Counted from the first letter of the stretch, positions 49,605-58,764 are shown. The stretch is DNA of 64,000 nucleotides from Candidatus Peregrinibacteria bacterium Gr01-1014_25 (GCA_007376205.1 VMFU01000001.1:1-64000); one strand, 5' to 3'. The notes: a model not told the origin generated them from the sequence alone. Translations and numbers: made by a program.

Positions 49605-49661
49605 AGTATACCGTATACTGCCCGCCTACCGCTTACCGCCAATCGCTCGCCTCTGTACACT
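49605..49661. promoter_or_regulatory. Repeat-embedded divergent promoters of sufS and the large membrane gene
   Basis: The minus strand TATACT (49610-49605) serves sufS. The + strand TACACT (49656-49661) lies 10 nt before the ATG at 49672. Heptamer-like units (GTATACC, GTATACT, GCCCGCC, TACCGCT, TACCGCC, AATCGCT; 49606-49647) fill the space between. Confidence 0.5.
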
Positions 49662-49671
49662 GTCCCTAACC

Positions 49672-52512
49672 ATGCACCCCCTTGTCCAACGCTGGCTGCC
49701 TGCCGTGTTCACGGTTGTCCTCGTGCTGTGGGGCGCCTTCACGGCCATCGCGTACGTCGGCGTTCCGGTCCACGGCGCGGTGCTCCTCTCCGACAGCGCG
49801 CAAATCGCCGTAAACGCGGCATGCCCCGAGACCGCAGACTCTTCGCAAGCGGGCGTGATGCTCTGCCGCGGCATACGATCGCTGTGGCCGGCGTTCTCCT
49901 ACAGCGTGAGCCGGTGGTTCTGGTCTGTGGAAAACAATGCCGTCCACTCCCTCCTCTGGTTCTTTATCGCCAGCGCGATTCTCTACGCCTGCTGCATCGG
50001 CTACAGCATCCTGCGACACGGGACGGCGCACGTTCGCCTCGTCTTGTCGCCGCTGCGTATCGGCCTCCTCTCCCTCGGCATCCTGTGGCTGTTGTTCACA
50101 AGCATGAGCCTGGGCAGCAGCGAGTCCGGGCCCTATCGCCGGATTTTTGAAGCCACGCCGCAGATGTACACAACGTCCGGCACGGAGACGCTCGGCGCGC
50201 TCCGCGAAAATATCGACCGTCTCGAGCAGAGGGGATGTCTGATTTTCCGGGGCGTCACCGACAACAACACGCGCGTCTTCGACCTTCGTCTGCCCTGCAT
50301 GCAGACGTTCTTCGTCACCCGCGTCCTACCGCCCATTCTCATCGTCATCGCGCTGATATTCGTCGCCCTCGTGATCGGGCGGGCCTCCCTCGGCCTGCTG
50401 CGACTGCGCCCCGAGACGCTGCTTACGGAAGGCGTCCTCTCCGCCGGCGTCGGCGCGGGAGTCCTCATCGCCGTGCTCTGGACCATCGCCGCACTCGGCA
50501 TGTTCACGGCGACCCCCGTCTGGCTGCTCCTGATCGCCGTGCTTGCCGCTTTGTACCGGCACGGCCTCTACTGGCTCTCGGCGCTGCGCCGCCGGTTCGT
50601 CATCGACGTTCCATGGCATGACATTTCGCTTCTCCTTGGTTGGCTGCTGATCAGTTATGTCGCCTTCAACGCGTTGACGGTCGTGCGGCCCTTCCCCATC
50701 GGATGGGATGACCTCGGCGTCTATCTGAACAAACCGCGCCTGATCGTCAGCTACGGAATGCTGATTCCCCAAATGGGTTCCTTCCAATGGGAGTACCTGA
50801 CTGCTCTTGGATTCCTCCTCTTCGGCTACGACAGCATCTTGGGCGCGACCACGGCGATGATGATCAACTGGTCCGAGGGCCTCCTGGCCGTGCTCGTCCT
50901 CTACGCCTTCGTTCGGCGCTTCCTCCCCAAAGCAGCGCTGCTCGCGTGCCTCCTTTACTACACACTTCCCCTCGTCGGCCACTTCTCGTTCGCCGACATG
51001 AAGATCGACAACGCGGTCTTCGCCTACGGTTCGCTAGCGACATTCTGCGTGTTTCTGGGCATGTTCGGCGAGCGGGAAGCGGATGACGATGCCCGCCTTC
51101 CACCCCGTCTGCGCTGGCTCCTCGTCGCCGGCCTGCTCTTCGGCCTCGCGCTCGGCATCAAGATCACATCATCGATGTTTCTCTTCGCCGCCGGCGCCGT
51201 CGTCATGGGTGCGCTCCTGGGATCGGGCGGCTTCGTCGGCAGCGCGCTCTTGAGCCTATGGCTCTACATCCAGCAGGGACAGTTGCGGCCGCTGCAGATC
51301 ATGGAACGGGTCTACGGCACGCCGCCTGCGTGGACCGACGTCATTTCACCCGCGCTCCTGATCATGGGCGTCGGCTGCGTCGTCCTCGGCTTCTTGAGCA
51401 ATCGCTCCGCTCTGCGCTCCACCGCCGCATCCGTCGGTGTGCTCGCCGCCGCATTCATCGCGGCCATCCTGCCGTGGTTCATGTACAACAACATCGCGAG
51501 CGGCGACATCATCCTCACACGCCTCCTCACCTCCCCACCCAACACGCTCACGCCGGTCATCGATGTGACGGGCACGATGAAGCCCGATGCCAAGACGTAC
51601 GTGCTACCCCCGGATCTCGCCGTCAACCCGAGCAGCCCCACGTGCCAGTCGACGGCAAAAACGGAGGAGCTCGACCGTTACTGGGGATTCGGCAGCGGCT
51701 GGTCGCATTATCTTCTCCTGCCGTGGCGCACGGTCATGAACCTCGATGCAGTGGGGTACTACGTCACCACGATTCCCGCGCTGCTCCTCTTCCCGCTACT
51801 TCTCCTCCTGCCGGGATTCTGGGCGGGCAACCGGCGCTGGCTGCGCTGGCTCTGGTGCAGTGCCGCCTTCGTCATCGTGCAATGGATCTTCCTGGCCAAT
51901 GGCATTCCCTGGTACGGCGTGGGGATGTTCTTCGGCTTGAGCGTGACGCTCGCCACCCTCGCAACGCTCGCACCGACCGCCGTCGCACGGTGGACCGCGG
52001 GCATCCTTCTCGGCTTCTCCCTGCTCCTCGCGCTGGGGAACCGTGAGTGGCAGTTCGACAACATGCAGAACCTCTACGAGTACCCGCTCGGCAAAGTATC
52101 GGCGGAGGCGATGCGGGAACGGACGATCCCCCACTACGACGACATCCGCGACATCGTCGAGGAGCGTGCGGTTTCCATTCCCGACCGGCCGTTCGTCTTC
52201 CGTGCCGGGACGTTCATTCCGTATTTCTTGCCGCGGAACCTGGAACGCATTCCCATCGCCGACAACCAGCTGGAGGTCTTCAAGTGTCTCTACCAGGAGC
52301 GCGATCCTGCGTTGACGGTCCGGCGTCTCAAAGCCCTCGGCTTCAACAGCATCATCTTCGATACGAATACGAACACCATCGAGCAGGACCCGAACGGCAC
52401 GTTGCACCAGAAGGTCCGCGCCTTCGTGGAGTTCGCCAACGACCCCCGCGCGGGTCTGAAGATCGTGGTCAACGACCCGGGGAACGGCATCGCCTTCCTC
52501 CTCATTCCATGA
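49672..52512 (+). CDS. Large polytopic membrane protein, GT-C-like
   Basis: 946 aa with about 18 membrane helices in three groups and a C-terminal soluble region (about 800-946). The middle group starts with FPIGWDDLGVYLNKPRLIVSYGML, like the acidic first loop of GT-C transferases, and NMKIDNAVFAYGSLATF-type helices follow. Residues 60-130 form a first extracytoplasmic domain. Probably a lipid-sugar-dependent glycosyltransferase, but the family is not firmly recognised. ATG 49672 is supported by the TACACT -10. Coupled by ATGA to a DPM-like GT2. Confidence 0.6.
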   Translation: MHPLVQRWLPAVFTVVLVLWGAFTAIAYVGVPVHGAVLLSDSAQIAVNAACPETADSSQAGVMLCRGIRSLWPAFSYSVSRWFWSVENNAVHSLLWFFIASAILYACCIGYSILRHGTAHVRLVLSPLRIGLLSLGILWLLFTSMSLGSSESGPYRRIFEATPQMYTTSGTETLGALRENIDRLEQRGCLIFRGVTDNNTRVFDLRLPCMQTFFVTRVLPPILIVIALIFVALVIGRASLGLLRLRPETLLTEGVLSAGVGAGVLIAVLWTIAALGMFTATPVWLLLIAVLAALYRHGLYWLSALRRRFVIDVPWHDISLLLGWLLISYVAFNALTVVRPFPIGWDDLGVYLNKPRLIVSYGMLIPQMGSFQWEYLTALGFLLFGYDSILGATTAMMINWSEGLLAVLVLYAFVRRFLPKAALLACLLYYTLPLVGHFSFADMKIDNAVFAYGSLATFCVFLGMFGEREADDDARLPPRLRWLLVAGLLFGLALGIKITSSMFLFAAGAVVMGALLGSGGFVGSALLSLWLYIQQGQLRPLQIMERVYGTPPAWTDVISPALLIMGVGCVVLGFLSNRSALRSTAASVGVLAAAFIAAILPWFMYNNIASGDIILTRLLTSPPNTLTPVIDVTGTMKPDAKTYVLPPDLAVNPSSPTCQSTAKTEELDRYWGFGSGWSHYLLLPWRTVMNLDAVGYYVTTIPALLLFPLLLLLPGFWAGNRRWLRWLWCSAAFVIVQWIFLANGIPWYGVGMFFGLSVTLATLATLAPTAVARWTAGILLGFSLLLALGNREWQFDNMQNLYEYPLGKVSAEAMRERTIPHYDDIRDIVEERAVSIPDRPFVFRAGTFIPYFLPRNLERIPIADNQLEVFKCLYQERDPALTVRRLKALGFNSIIFDTNTNTIEQDPNGTLHQKVRAFVEFANDPRAGLKIVVNDPGNGIAFLLIP

Positions 52513-53189
52513 CCCCCGCACCGCGCATCGTAGCCGTGCTGCCGGCATTCAACGAAGCATCGCGGATCGGCAGCGTGATTCCGGAAGCGGCGAAAGCGGT
52601 CGACGCGGTGATCGTCGTCAGCGACGGTTCCACCGATGACACGGCCGCCGTCTCCCGCCGCGCGGGCGCGATCGTCCTGGAACATATCGAGAACTGCGGC
52701 GCGGGCGCCGCGACGATGACCGGCATCGAAGCGGCCCGTGCGCTCGGCGCCAGCATCGTCGTGACACTGGATGCGGACGAGCAGCACGACGCCAATGAAA
52801 TTCCCCGCCTCCTCGCCCCGATCCTCGACAGCAGCGCGGACATCGTCTTCGCCAACCGCTTCGGTCAGCGCAACACGATTCCTCTCGTTCGCCGCGTCTT
52901 CAACCACCTCGGCAACGTCGTCACGTTCGCCGCCACCGGCCTGTGGATCGCCGACAGCCAATGCGGGTACAAGGCCTTCGGCCCAAGAGCCGTCCGCGAG
53001 ATCGCCATCCGCATGAGCGGATACGAGTTCTGCACGGAAATCGTCCGCGAGGCCGCACAACGCCGCTGGCGCATCGCGACCGTTCCGGTGAAAGTCCTCT
53101 ATTCCGCATACACGCTGGCGAAAGGACAGTCATTCGCGAATGGTTTGCGGACAGCCTTCAAGATTCTGCTACGCTCATTCCTCCGATGA
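52509..53189 (+). CDS. Glycosyltransferase family 2, DPM-like
   Basis: 226 aa. IVAVLPAFNEASRIGSVI, VIVVSDGSTDDTA, NCGAGAATMTGIEAA, TLDADEQHDANEIPRLL, then DSQCGYKAFGPRAVREIAIRMSGYEFCTEIVRE and PVKVLYSAY. It is ATGA-coupled to both neighbours. It likely attaches sugar to polyprenyl phosphate for the preceding membrane protein. Confidence 0.9.
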   Translation: MTPAPRIVAVLPAFNEASRIGSVIPEAAKAVDAVIVVSDGSTDDTAAVSRRAGAIVLEHIENCGAGAATMTGIEAARALGASIVVTLDADEQHDANEIPRLLAPILDSSADIVFANRFGQRNTIPLVRRVFNHLGNVVTFAATGLWIADSQCGYKAFGPRAVREIAIRMSGYEFCTEIVREAAQRRWRIATVPVKVLYSAYTLAKGQSFANGLRTAFKILLRSFLR

Positions 53190-53557
53190 TCACCACCCTC
53201 ACCCCCTACCAGATTATCGTTCCGCTCGTCGCGGTCGTCGCGATCGTCTACGCGTGGAACCTGATGCTGCGGCAGCGCAAGAGTATCTGGGAATCCTGCC
53301 TGTGGACGATTTTCTGGGGATTGATCGCCATCATCGCGATCGAACCGGGCATTCTCACGTACCTGACGGCGGTGACCGGCATCAAGAGCCAGGTCAACGC
53401 GGCACTGGCGACGGCCATCGGCATTCTCTTCTTCCTTATCTTCTCGATGATCATCCGGATCGAAGAACTTGAGCAGCGTCTCACCCGCGTGATTCGTGCG
53501 CTCGCCATCCGCAACGCGGAGCTGGGAGAGCGCCATGAAGAGAAGGACCGACGCTAG
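53186..53557 (+). CDS. DUF2304 family membrane protein
   Basis: 123 aa. Three hydrophobic helices (about 9-24, 38-54, 70-88) and a charged C-terminal helix (IRIEELEQRLTRVIRALAIRN) fit DUF2304, a small protein nearly always encoded next to DPM-like GT2 genes. It overlaps the GT2 gene by 4 bases (ATGA). Confidence 0.85.
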   Translation: MITTLTPYQIIVPLVAVVAIVYAWNLMLRQRKSIWESCLWTIFWGLIAIIAIEPGILTYLTAVTGIKSQVNAALATAIGILFFLIFSMIIRIEELEQRLTRVIRALAIRNAELGERHEEKDRR

Positions 53558-53574
53558 TTTCCCTCGCAGGCACC

Positions 53575-54771
53575 ATGAAAACGATATTGCTGATCAGTCC
53601 GTACTGGCGCGAGCCGCATCGTTGGATGGTGAGTTCCGTGAAGCTGGCGGAGCTATGGCAGCGGCTGGGATTCCGGATAGTGGTGGGATGCATGGGGGGG
53701 ACGGGCGGGCAGCGGGCAGCGGGCAGCGGGAAGAGGACGTCGGTTGAGGACGTGTCGCCGACGCTCCGCATCTACCGCATGCGGGATCGGTTTCTGCCCG
53801 ATCCGCTCAATTTCGGGATCGCCCTGGGATTCGCGCGCATGGCGCGGCGCATCATACGCATCGAGCGACCGGACATGGTCGTCATCAACAAAGTCCTGTT
53901 CTGGACATCGTTCAGCATCATCCCCCTCCGACTGCGGGGGCATCGCGTCGTCGTGCTCACGGACGCGCTCGTCGGCATGACGTGGCAGCCGCGGGGATGG
54001 CCCGCGCGCATCATCATGACGGCGGGGGCGTGGACCGTCGGATGGCTGGTACTGCTCTGCGCGCACCGCGTCGTTTTCTTCCACCCGCAACCACCCCGGC
54101 TCCTCCGGTTTCTCGGCATCGCGCACAAATGCGAGGTGATTCCGACGGGGATCGATCCTTCCGGCTATGGGCTATTGGCTATGGGCTCCGAGCAAAGAAA
54201 GTCTCACAGCTCACAGCTCACAGCTCACAGCTCAATTGTCGTCACCTACATCGGCCGCCTCGAATCGGTAAAGGGCGTCGACGATTTTCTGGCGGCTGCC
54301 GTAGAGGCGAAACGGCATCACCCACAGATCACCATCCGCGTCGTCGGGTGGTATAAGGAAGGACATCCGCTCGTCGCGCGGTACGCCGATCGAGTGACGT
54401 TCACCGGGCTGCGCGATGACATTCCCACATTGCTTGCGGAGTCGGACATCTTCGTGCTGCCGAGCTACAGCGAAGGATTGAGCAACGCTCTCATGGAGGC
54501 GATGGCCAGCGGCTGCGCGTGCGTCGCGAGCGACGTCGGCGGCAATCGCTTCCTCATCGAGAACGACGTGTCGGGCCTGCTCTTCCCCGCGGGCGACCGC
54601 GCGGCGCTCGCCGCCCACCTCCGGCGCCTCGCGGACGATCCTGTGAAGCGCATCGCCCTGGGCGCGGCGGCCCGCAGGAGAATTGAGGACCATTTTTCAT
54701 GGGACATGGTAGGAAAACTCTACAAGCGTCTAATCGACCAAGTTCTGCGCGAGGAAGGAACTACCGCGTGA
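53575..54771 (+). CDS. Glycosyltransferase family 4 with repeat insertions
   Basis: GT-B enzyme of 398 aa. N-domain ILLISPYWREPHRWMV; C-domain VVTYIGRLESVKGVDDFLAAAV, IRVVGWY, and the donor-binding DIFVLPSYSEGLSNALMEAMASG with VASDVGGN. Two insertions are repeat-derived: RAAGSGKRT from 53701-53735, and LLAMGSEQRKSHSSQLTAHSS at the domain linker from 54163-54237. That linker position would tolerate length change. Confidence 0.9.
   Translation: MKTILLISPYWREPHRWMVSSVKLAELWQRLGFRIVVGCMGGTGGQRAAGSGKRTSVEDVSPTLRIYRMRDRFLPDPLNFGIALGFARMARRIIRIERPDMVVINKVLFWTSFSIIPLRLRGHRVVVLTDALVGMTWQPRGWPARIIMTAGAWTVGWLVLLCAHRVVFFHPQPPRLLRFLGIAHKCEVIPTGIDPSGYGLLAMGSEQRKSHSSQLTAHSSIVVTYIGRLESVKGVDDFLAAAVEAKRHHPQITIRVVGWYKEGHPLVARYADRVTFTGLRDDIPTLLAESDIFVLPSYSEGLSNALMEAMASGCACVASDVGGNRFLIENDVSGLLFPAGDRAALAAHLRRLADDPVKRIALGAAARRRIEDHFSWDMVGKLYKRLIDQVLREEGTTA
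53701..53735. repeat. Heptamer array (GGCAGCG)3
   Basis: Units ACGGGCG, GGCAGCG, GGCAGCG, GGCAGCG and GGAAGAG in register near the start of a GT4 gene. Confidence 0.85.
54163..54237. repeat. Heptamer arrays GGCTATG and CTCACAG in a GT4 gene
   Basis: GGCTATG, GGCTATT, GGCTATG and GGCTCCG (54163-54190), a short spacer, then four CTCACAG plus CTCAATT (54203-54237). Both heptamers also occur in the O-antigen-ligase gene, and the second also in ugd. Confidence 0.93.
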
Positions 54772-54804
54772 GGCCGGACGCAGGTATCGTCTTTCACCGC
54801 AGCG

Positions 54805-55875
54805 ATGAAGCCGCGCGTCGTCATCCTCTCGGCGTTCGCCACACCGCTGCGCAGCGGCGCGGAGGCATGCGCGGAGGAAGTCGGCTTGGCCATGCTGGAG
54901 CGCTACGATGTGATCCTGGTGACCGCGCGTCTCCTGCGTTCGTCGTCCAAGCGCGACCTGCTCCACGGCCGCCTTCCCGTGCGCCGGATCGGCCTGGGCC
55001 TGCCGATCGACAAGTGGCTCTTCCCCCTGCTCGCGCCGTTCGTCGTGCGCGCGCTGCGTCCACGCCTCGTCCATGCCGTCCTCGAATCCTATGCGGGATT
55101 GGCCATGATTCTCACAAGCTGGACGTATCCGCATGCCAAGCGTCTGCTGACGTGCCAAAGCACGAACACCTCGCTTTTGCTCGGGTGGATGCACCGATCC
55201 GCGGACCGTGTCACCGCCATCAGTTCGGTCCTCGTGCGTCGCGCGCTGGGATACGGGCGCAAGGACGTTCTGCGCATTCCCAACGGGGTGCACGTCGGAA
55301 TGTACGCGCATGAACGCGCACGCGAGCGCCGCGTCCCAGGCTGCATCCTCTTCGTCGGACGCCTTGAACGCATGAAGGGTGTCGACGTGCTGATCGACGC
55401 ATTCCGGCTCCTCGCGAGCGAGTTTCCCCACGCGCACCTGCGCATTGTAGGCAGCGGTTCTCTTCGTCGCACGTTGGAGCGGCGGGCGGCGGACCTCGCC
55501 GCAACCGGCCGCATCACGTTCGCCGGATACCTCCCCGCCGACGCGGTGGCCGCGGAGTTCGCGCGCGCGCCCATTTTCTGCGCACTCTCCCGCAGCGAAG
55601 CGCTGGGCAATGTTTTTCTCGAAGCGCAGGCTGCGGGCTGCGCCGTCGTCGCCTCGCGCACCGGCGGCATCCCCGACATCGTCGTCGAAGGACAGACGGG
55701 CCTGCTCATTCCCCCGAATCATCCCCAGGAAGCGGCGGACGCTCTGCGCTTGCTGCTGCGCAAAAACGACCTTACCGACCGCCTGGGCAAAGCCGGAGCC
55801 GACCATGCGCGAAAATTCGACTGGTCACGCATCACGGCGGAGTACGGCCGCGTCTACGACGAGCTCTGCTCCTGA
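54805..55875 (+). CDS. Glycosyltransferase family 4
   Basis: 356 aa. VVILSAFATPLRSGAEACAEEV, then GCILFVGRLERMKGVDVLIDAFRLL, LRIVGSGSLRRTL, ITFAGYLPAD, and the donor E-x7-E block FCALSRSEALGNVFLEAQAAGCAVVASRTGGIPDIV. No repeat insertion. It overlaps rmlA by 22 bases tail to tail. Confidence 0.9.
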   Translation: MKPRVVILSAFATPLRSGAEACAEEVGLAMLERYDVILVTARLLRSSSKRDLLHGRLPVRRIGLGLPIDKWLFPLLAPFVVRALRPRLVHAVLESYAGLAMILTSWTYPHAKRLLTCQSTNTSLLLGWMHRSADRVTAISSVLVRRALGYGRKDVLRIPNGVHVGMYAHERARERRVPGCILFVGRLERMKGVDVLIDAFRLLASEFPHAHLRIVGSGSLRRTLERRAADLAATGRITFAGYLPADAVAAEFARAPIFCALSRSEALGNVFLEAQAAGCAVVASRTGGIPDIVVEGQTGLLIPPNHPQEAADALRLLLRKNDLTDRLGKAGADHARKFDWSRITAEYGRVYDELCS

Positions 55876-56579
55876 AGACGCTTCTCCCGCACCAACATCG
55901 CCGCATGGTAGAAGCTCTCGAAAGTCCCCGCATCGACCCATGGCCCATCAACGACCGTGGCGGCCAGTTCGCCATGATCCAGGTACCACCGGCTGACGTC
56001 CGTGATTTCCAGCTCGCCGCGGGGGGAGGGCTTGAGCCCTCGGATGATGTCGAAGCAGCGATGGTCGAACAGGTAACAGCCGGTTTGCGCCAATGAAGAT
56101 TTCGGCTGCAGGGGCTTCTCTTCGATGGATACCGGCTTCCCGTCGCGCAGCTCGACGACGCCGAAACGCTCCGGATCGTGGACCTCTTTGAGGAACAGGT
56201 GGCCGCCGCCGCGGAACGCGCGGATCGTTTTCGAGATGTCCTGCAGGAAGACGTTGTCACCGAGGATCGCGCACAGCCTGTCCCCCGCGACGAATTCCTC
56301 CGCCAGCCCGAGTGCCTGGGCGATGCCGCCCGGCTTCTCCTGCACCGCATACGTGAATGCGCAGTCATGCGACGCGCCGGATCCCAGGAATGCCGCTATC
56401 TGATCGATGTGCTCCGTCCCCGTCACAATCATAATCTCGCGGATCCCGGCATCGAGCAGCACCTGCAGAGGGAATAGGATCAGCGGCCGGTCGTACACCG
56501 GCAAAAGGCTCTTGTTCGTCACGTCGGTCAGCGGCTTGAGCCGCGACCCCGTCCCGCCGCAGATGAGGACGCCTTTCAT
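55854..56579 (-). CDS. rmlA: Glucose-1-phosphate thymidylyltransferase
   Basis: Makes dTDP-glucose, the first step to dTDP-rhamnose-type sugars. 241 aa: KGVLICGGTGSRLKPLTDVTNKSLLPVYDRPLI (nucleotide loop), AILGDNVFLQDI, FGVVELRDGKPVSIEEKP, GCYLFD, and VDGPWVDAGTFES. ATG 56579 is 9 nt after TACCAT (56594-56589); an ATG at 56585 is 3 nt from it and less likely. Divergent from rmlB. Confidence 0.93.
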   Translation of the reverse strand: MKGVLICGGTGSRLKPLTDVTNKSLLPVYDRPLILFPLQVLLDAGIREIMIVTGTEHIDQIAAFLGSGASHDCAFTYAVQEKPGGIAQALGLAEEFVAGDRLCAILGDNVFLQDISKTIRAFRGGGHLFLKEVHDPERFGVVELRDGKPVSIEEKPLQPKSSLAQTGCYLFDHRCFDIIRGLKPSPRGELEITDVSRWYLDHGELAATVVDGPWVDAGTFESFYHAAMLVREKRLQEQSSS

Positions 56580-56588
56580 AGGCATTGC

Positions 56589-56598
56589 ATGGTAGCAT
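56589..56598. promoter_or_regulatory. Overlapping divergent -10 elements of rmlA and rmlB
   Basis: The minus strand TACCAT (56594-56589) and + strand TAGCAT (56593-56598) overlap, each 7-9 nt from its start codon. The gap is only 26 bp, so transcription of the two genes should interfere. Confidence 0.55.
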
Positions 56599-56605
56599 GC
56601 ATGGC

Positions 56606-57610
56606 ATGAACCTGCTCGTTACGGGAGGAGCCGGCTTCATCGGCTCGCACTTCGTCCTGCGGCACGCGGGAGCGAATCCGCGGGATGCTCTCGTCGTGCT
56701 CGACAAGATGACGTACGCGGCGAAACGGGAGTACCTCGCGCCGGTCGAGAAGAGCATCACCTTCGTCCAAGGCGACATCGCCGACATCGAAACCGTCGCC
56801 CGCATCGTCCATGACCGCGCCATTGATGCCATCGTGAATTTCGCTGCCGAATCGCATGTCGACCGGAGCATCGAGAGCGCGGTGCCGTTCCTCCATACGA
56901 ATGTCCTGGGCGTGCAGAGCCTGATCGAAGTTTGCCGTGCCGCGAAAACCGTCCGCCTCCTGCACGTTTCCACCGACGAGGTCTACGGCGACGTCCCCGA
57001 CGGCGCCGCGCCGCGCACCGTGGAGGATGCCCTCTGCCCCAGTTCGCCCTACGCCGCCAGCAAGGCCGCGGGGGAAATGCTCGTTCTCTCCGCGATCCGC
57101 ACGTACGGCCTGCGCGCCTGCATCACCCGCTGCACGAACAACTACGGCCCTCATCAGGCGGGCGAGAAATTCATCCCCACCGTCATCCGCAGCGCACTGA
57201 AGGACGAACCGATCCCGCTCTACGGCGACGGCAAAAACAAGCGCGACTGGCTCTACGTCACGGACCACTGCGACGCCCTCGAACGCATTCTGCAGGAAGC
57301 GACCCTCTTCCAGCCGCCGGGCGCCGGGGCGAAGGGCAGACGCTGCTGCGACCACGTGATGAACATCGCCGCGGGCGACGAGCGCGAGAACATCACCGTG
57401 GCGAAGATGATCCTGAACATCCTCGGCAAGCCCGAGAGCCTCCTCTCCTTCGTCCCGGACCGGCCGGGCCACGACTGGCGCTACGCGATCGGCGATGTCC
57501 CGCTGCGCATGCTCGGGTGGAAGCCGTCCGTGCATTTCGACGACGGCCTGCGGGCGACGGTGGAGTGGTACCGCGGCATGTGGGAATCGGCTCTCGCCAA
57601 AGGTTGTTGA
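56606..57610 (+). CDS. rmlB: dTDP-glucose 4,6-dehydratase
   Basis: 334 aa: NLLVTGGAGFIGSHFV, NFAAESHVDRSI, STDEVYGDV, catalytic YAASK, TRCTNNYGPHQAGEKFIPTVI, KNKRDWLYVTDHCDAL and DRPGHDWRYAIG are diagnostic. It produces dTDP-4-keto-6-deoxyglucose. RmlC/RmlD are not in the window. ATG 56606 is 7 nt after TAGCAT. Confidence 0.95.
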   Translation: MNLLVTGGAGFIGSHFVLRHAGANPRDALVVLDKMTYAAKREYLAPVEKSITFVQGDIADIETVARIVHDRAIDAIVNFAAESHVDRSIESAVPFLHTNVLGVQSLIEVCRAAKTVRLLHVSTDEVYGDVPDGAAPRTVEDALCPSSPYAASKAAGEMLVLSAIRTYGLRACITRCTNNYGPHQAGEKFIPTVIRSALKDEPIPLYGDGKNKRDWLYVTDHCDALERILQEATLFQPPGAGAKGRRCCDHVMNIAAGDERENITVAKMILNILGKPESLLSFVPDRPGHDWRYAIGDVPLRMLGWKPSVHFDDGLRATVEWYRGMWESALAKGC

Positions 57611-57633
57611 CGACGCCCTCCTCTTCTCCACGT

Positions 57634-58764
57634 ATGTCTCTGCAGATCGTCCTGGCAACGGGGATCTACCCGCCCGACATCGGCGGTCCGGCGACGTACG
57701 TGGAACATCTGGCGAAGGAGCTGACTGCCAAGGGCATCGATGTGACCGTGGTGACGTATGCGATGAGTGCGGACGGCGAGAAGCGGACAGCGCAACGCTG
57801 GCAGGTCGTTGGCGTCGGCAAATGGGGCGGTCCTCTCCTCCGCTGGCTGCGGTACATGCGGGCACTGAAGAGGCATGCCGGCGATGCGGATGTCGTCGTT
57901 GCATTCTCCTCGATCAGCGTCGGCGTGCCGATGATCATGGCGCACCTGAAAAAGCCGAAGAAGATCCTGCGACTCGGCGGCGATTTCTTCTGGGAGCGCT
58001 ACACCGACTGTGGCGGGATGCTCGGCCTGCGGGCTTGGACGGCGCAGTCCGGACTCCATCGCCGCATCATGGGCGCCATCCTCCGGCGCTTCGATCATGT
58101 CGTCTTCTCCACGCGCTTCCAGGAAGAATTGTACGAGGAGTTCTATTCGCTTCTCCCACGACATTCCGTTATTGAGAACGCTCTTGCCACTACCATCCAG
58201 CATCCAACATCCCATATCTCTCACTCGCCATTCCGCCTCCTCTTCGTCGGTCGGTTCGTCCGCTTCAAAAACCTCGAACACCTCCTGCTGGCGATGACAC
58301 AGCTGCCGCAGACATCGCTGACGCTCGTCGGCGACGGGCCGCGGCGCGAACGGCTCACGGCCCTTGTCACCGCGTTGAACCTCCGCAGCCGCGTGCAGTT
58401 CGTGCCGCCGACGCGCGGCGCGGACAAAGAGCGCCTCTTCGCCGAGCACGATCTCCTCGTGCTTCCTTCGATCACCGAAATCAGTCCGCACATCGCCCTC
58501 GAGGCCCGCGGCGCGGGCCTGCCCGTCCTCCTCACGGGGGAAACGGGCCTGTCCGAACGTCTGACGCACGGCATGCTGCTGCGACCGCTCCTCTTGCCCC
58601 GGCAGATCGCCGACGCCATGCGCGAAGCGATCGATAACTACGACACGCTCGCCCGCAACGCCTCCTCTCCGCACCCCGGACGGTCGTGGAGCAGCCTCGC
58701 GGAGGAGTGGTTCAGCCTCGCCGAGACGGTCATTCCTTCCGCGGATCGCCGAGTAGCAGATTGA
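57634..58764 (+). CDS. Glycosyltransferase family 4
   Basis: 376 aa. IVLATGIYPPDIGGPATYVEHLAKEL, RLLFVGRFVRFKNLEHLLLAM, LTLVGDGPRRERL, and a donor site LLVLPSITEISPHIALEARGAGLPVLLTGETG. The inter-domain linker contains TTIQHPTSHISHS, coded by a heptamer array (58192-58226). It overlaps the TrpR-like gene by 35 bases tail to tail. Confidence 0.9.
   Translation: MSLQIVLATGIYPPDIGGPATYVEHLAKELTAKGIDVTVVTYAMSADGEKRTAQRWQVVGVGKWGGPLLRWLRYMRALKRHAGDADVVVAFSSISVGVPMIMAHLKKPKKILRLGGDFFWERYTDCGGMLGLRAWTAQSGLHRRIMGAILRRFDHVVFSTRFQEELYEEFYSLLPRHSVIENALATTIQHPTSHISHSPFRLLFVGRFVRFKNLEHLLLAMTQLPQTSLTLVGDGPRRERLTALVTALNLRSRVQFVPPTRGADKERLFAEHDLLVLPSITEISPHIALEARGAGLPVLLTGETGLSERLTHGMLLRPLLLPRQIADAMREAIDNYDTLARNASSPHPGRSWSSLAEEWFSLAETVIPSADRRVAD
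58192..58226. repeat. Heptamer array ACCATCC-type in a GT4 gene
   Basis: ACCATCC, AGCATCC, AACATCC, CATATCT and CTCACTC in register at the domain linker. Confidence 0.75.
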
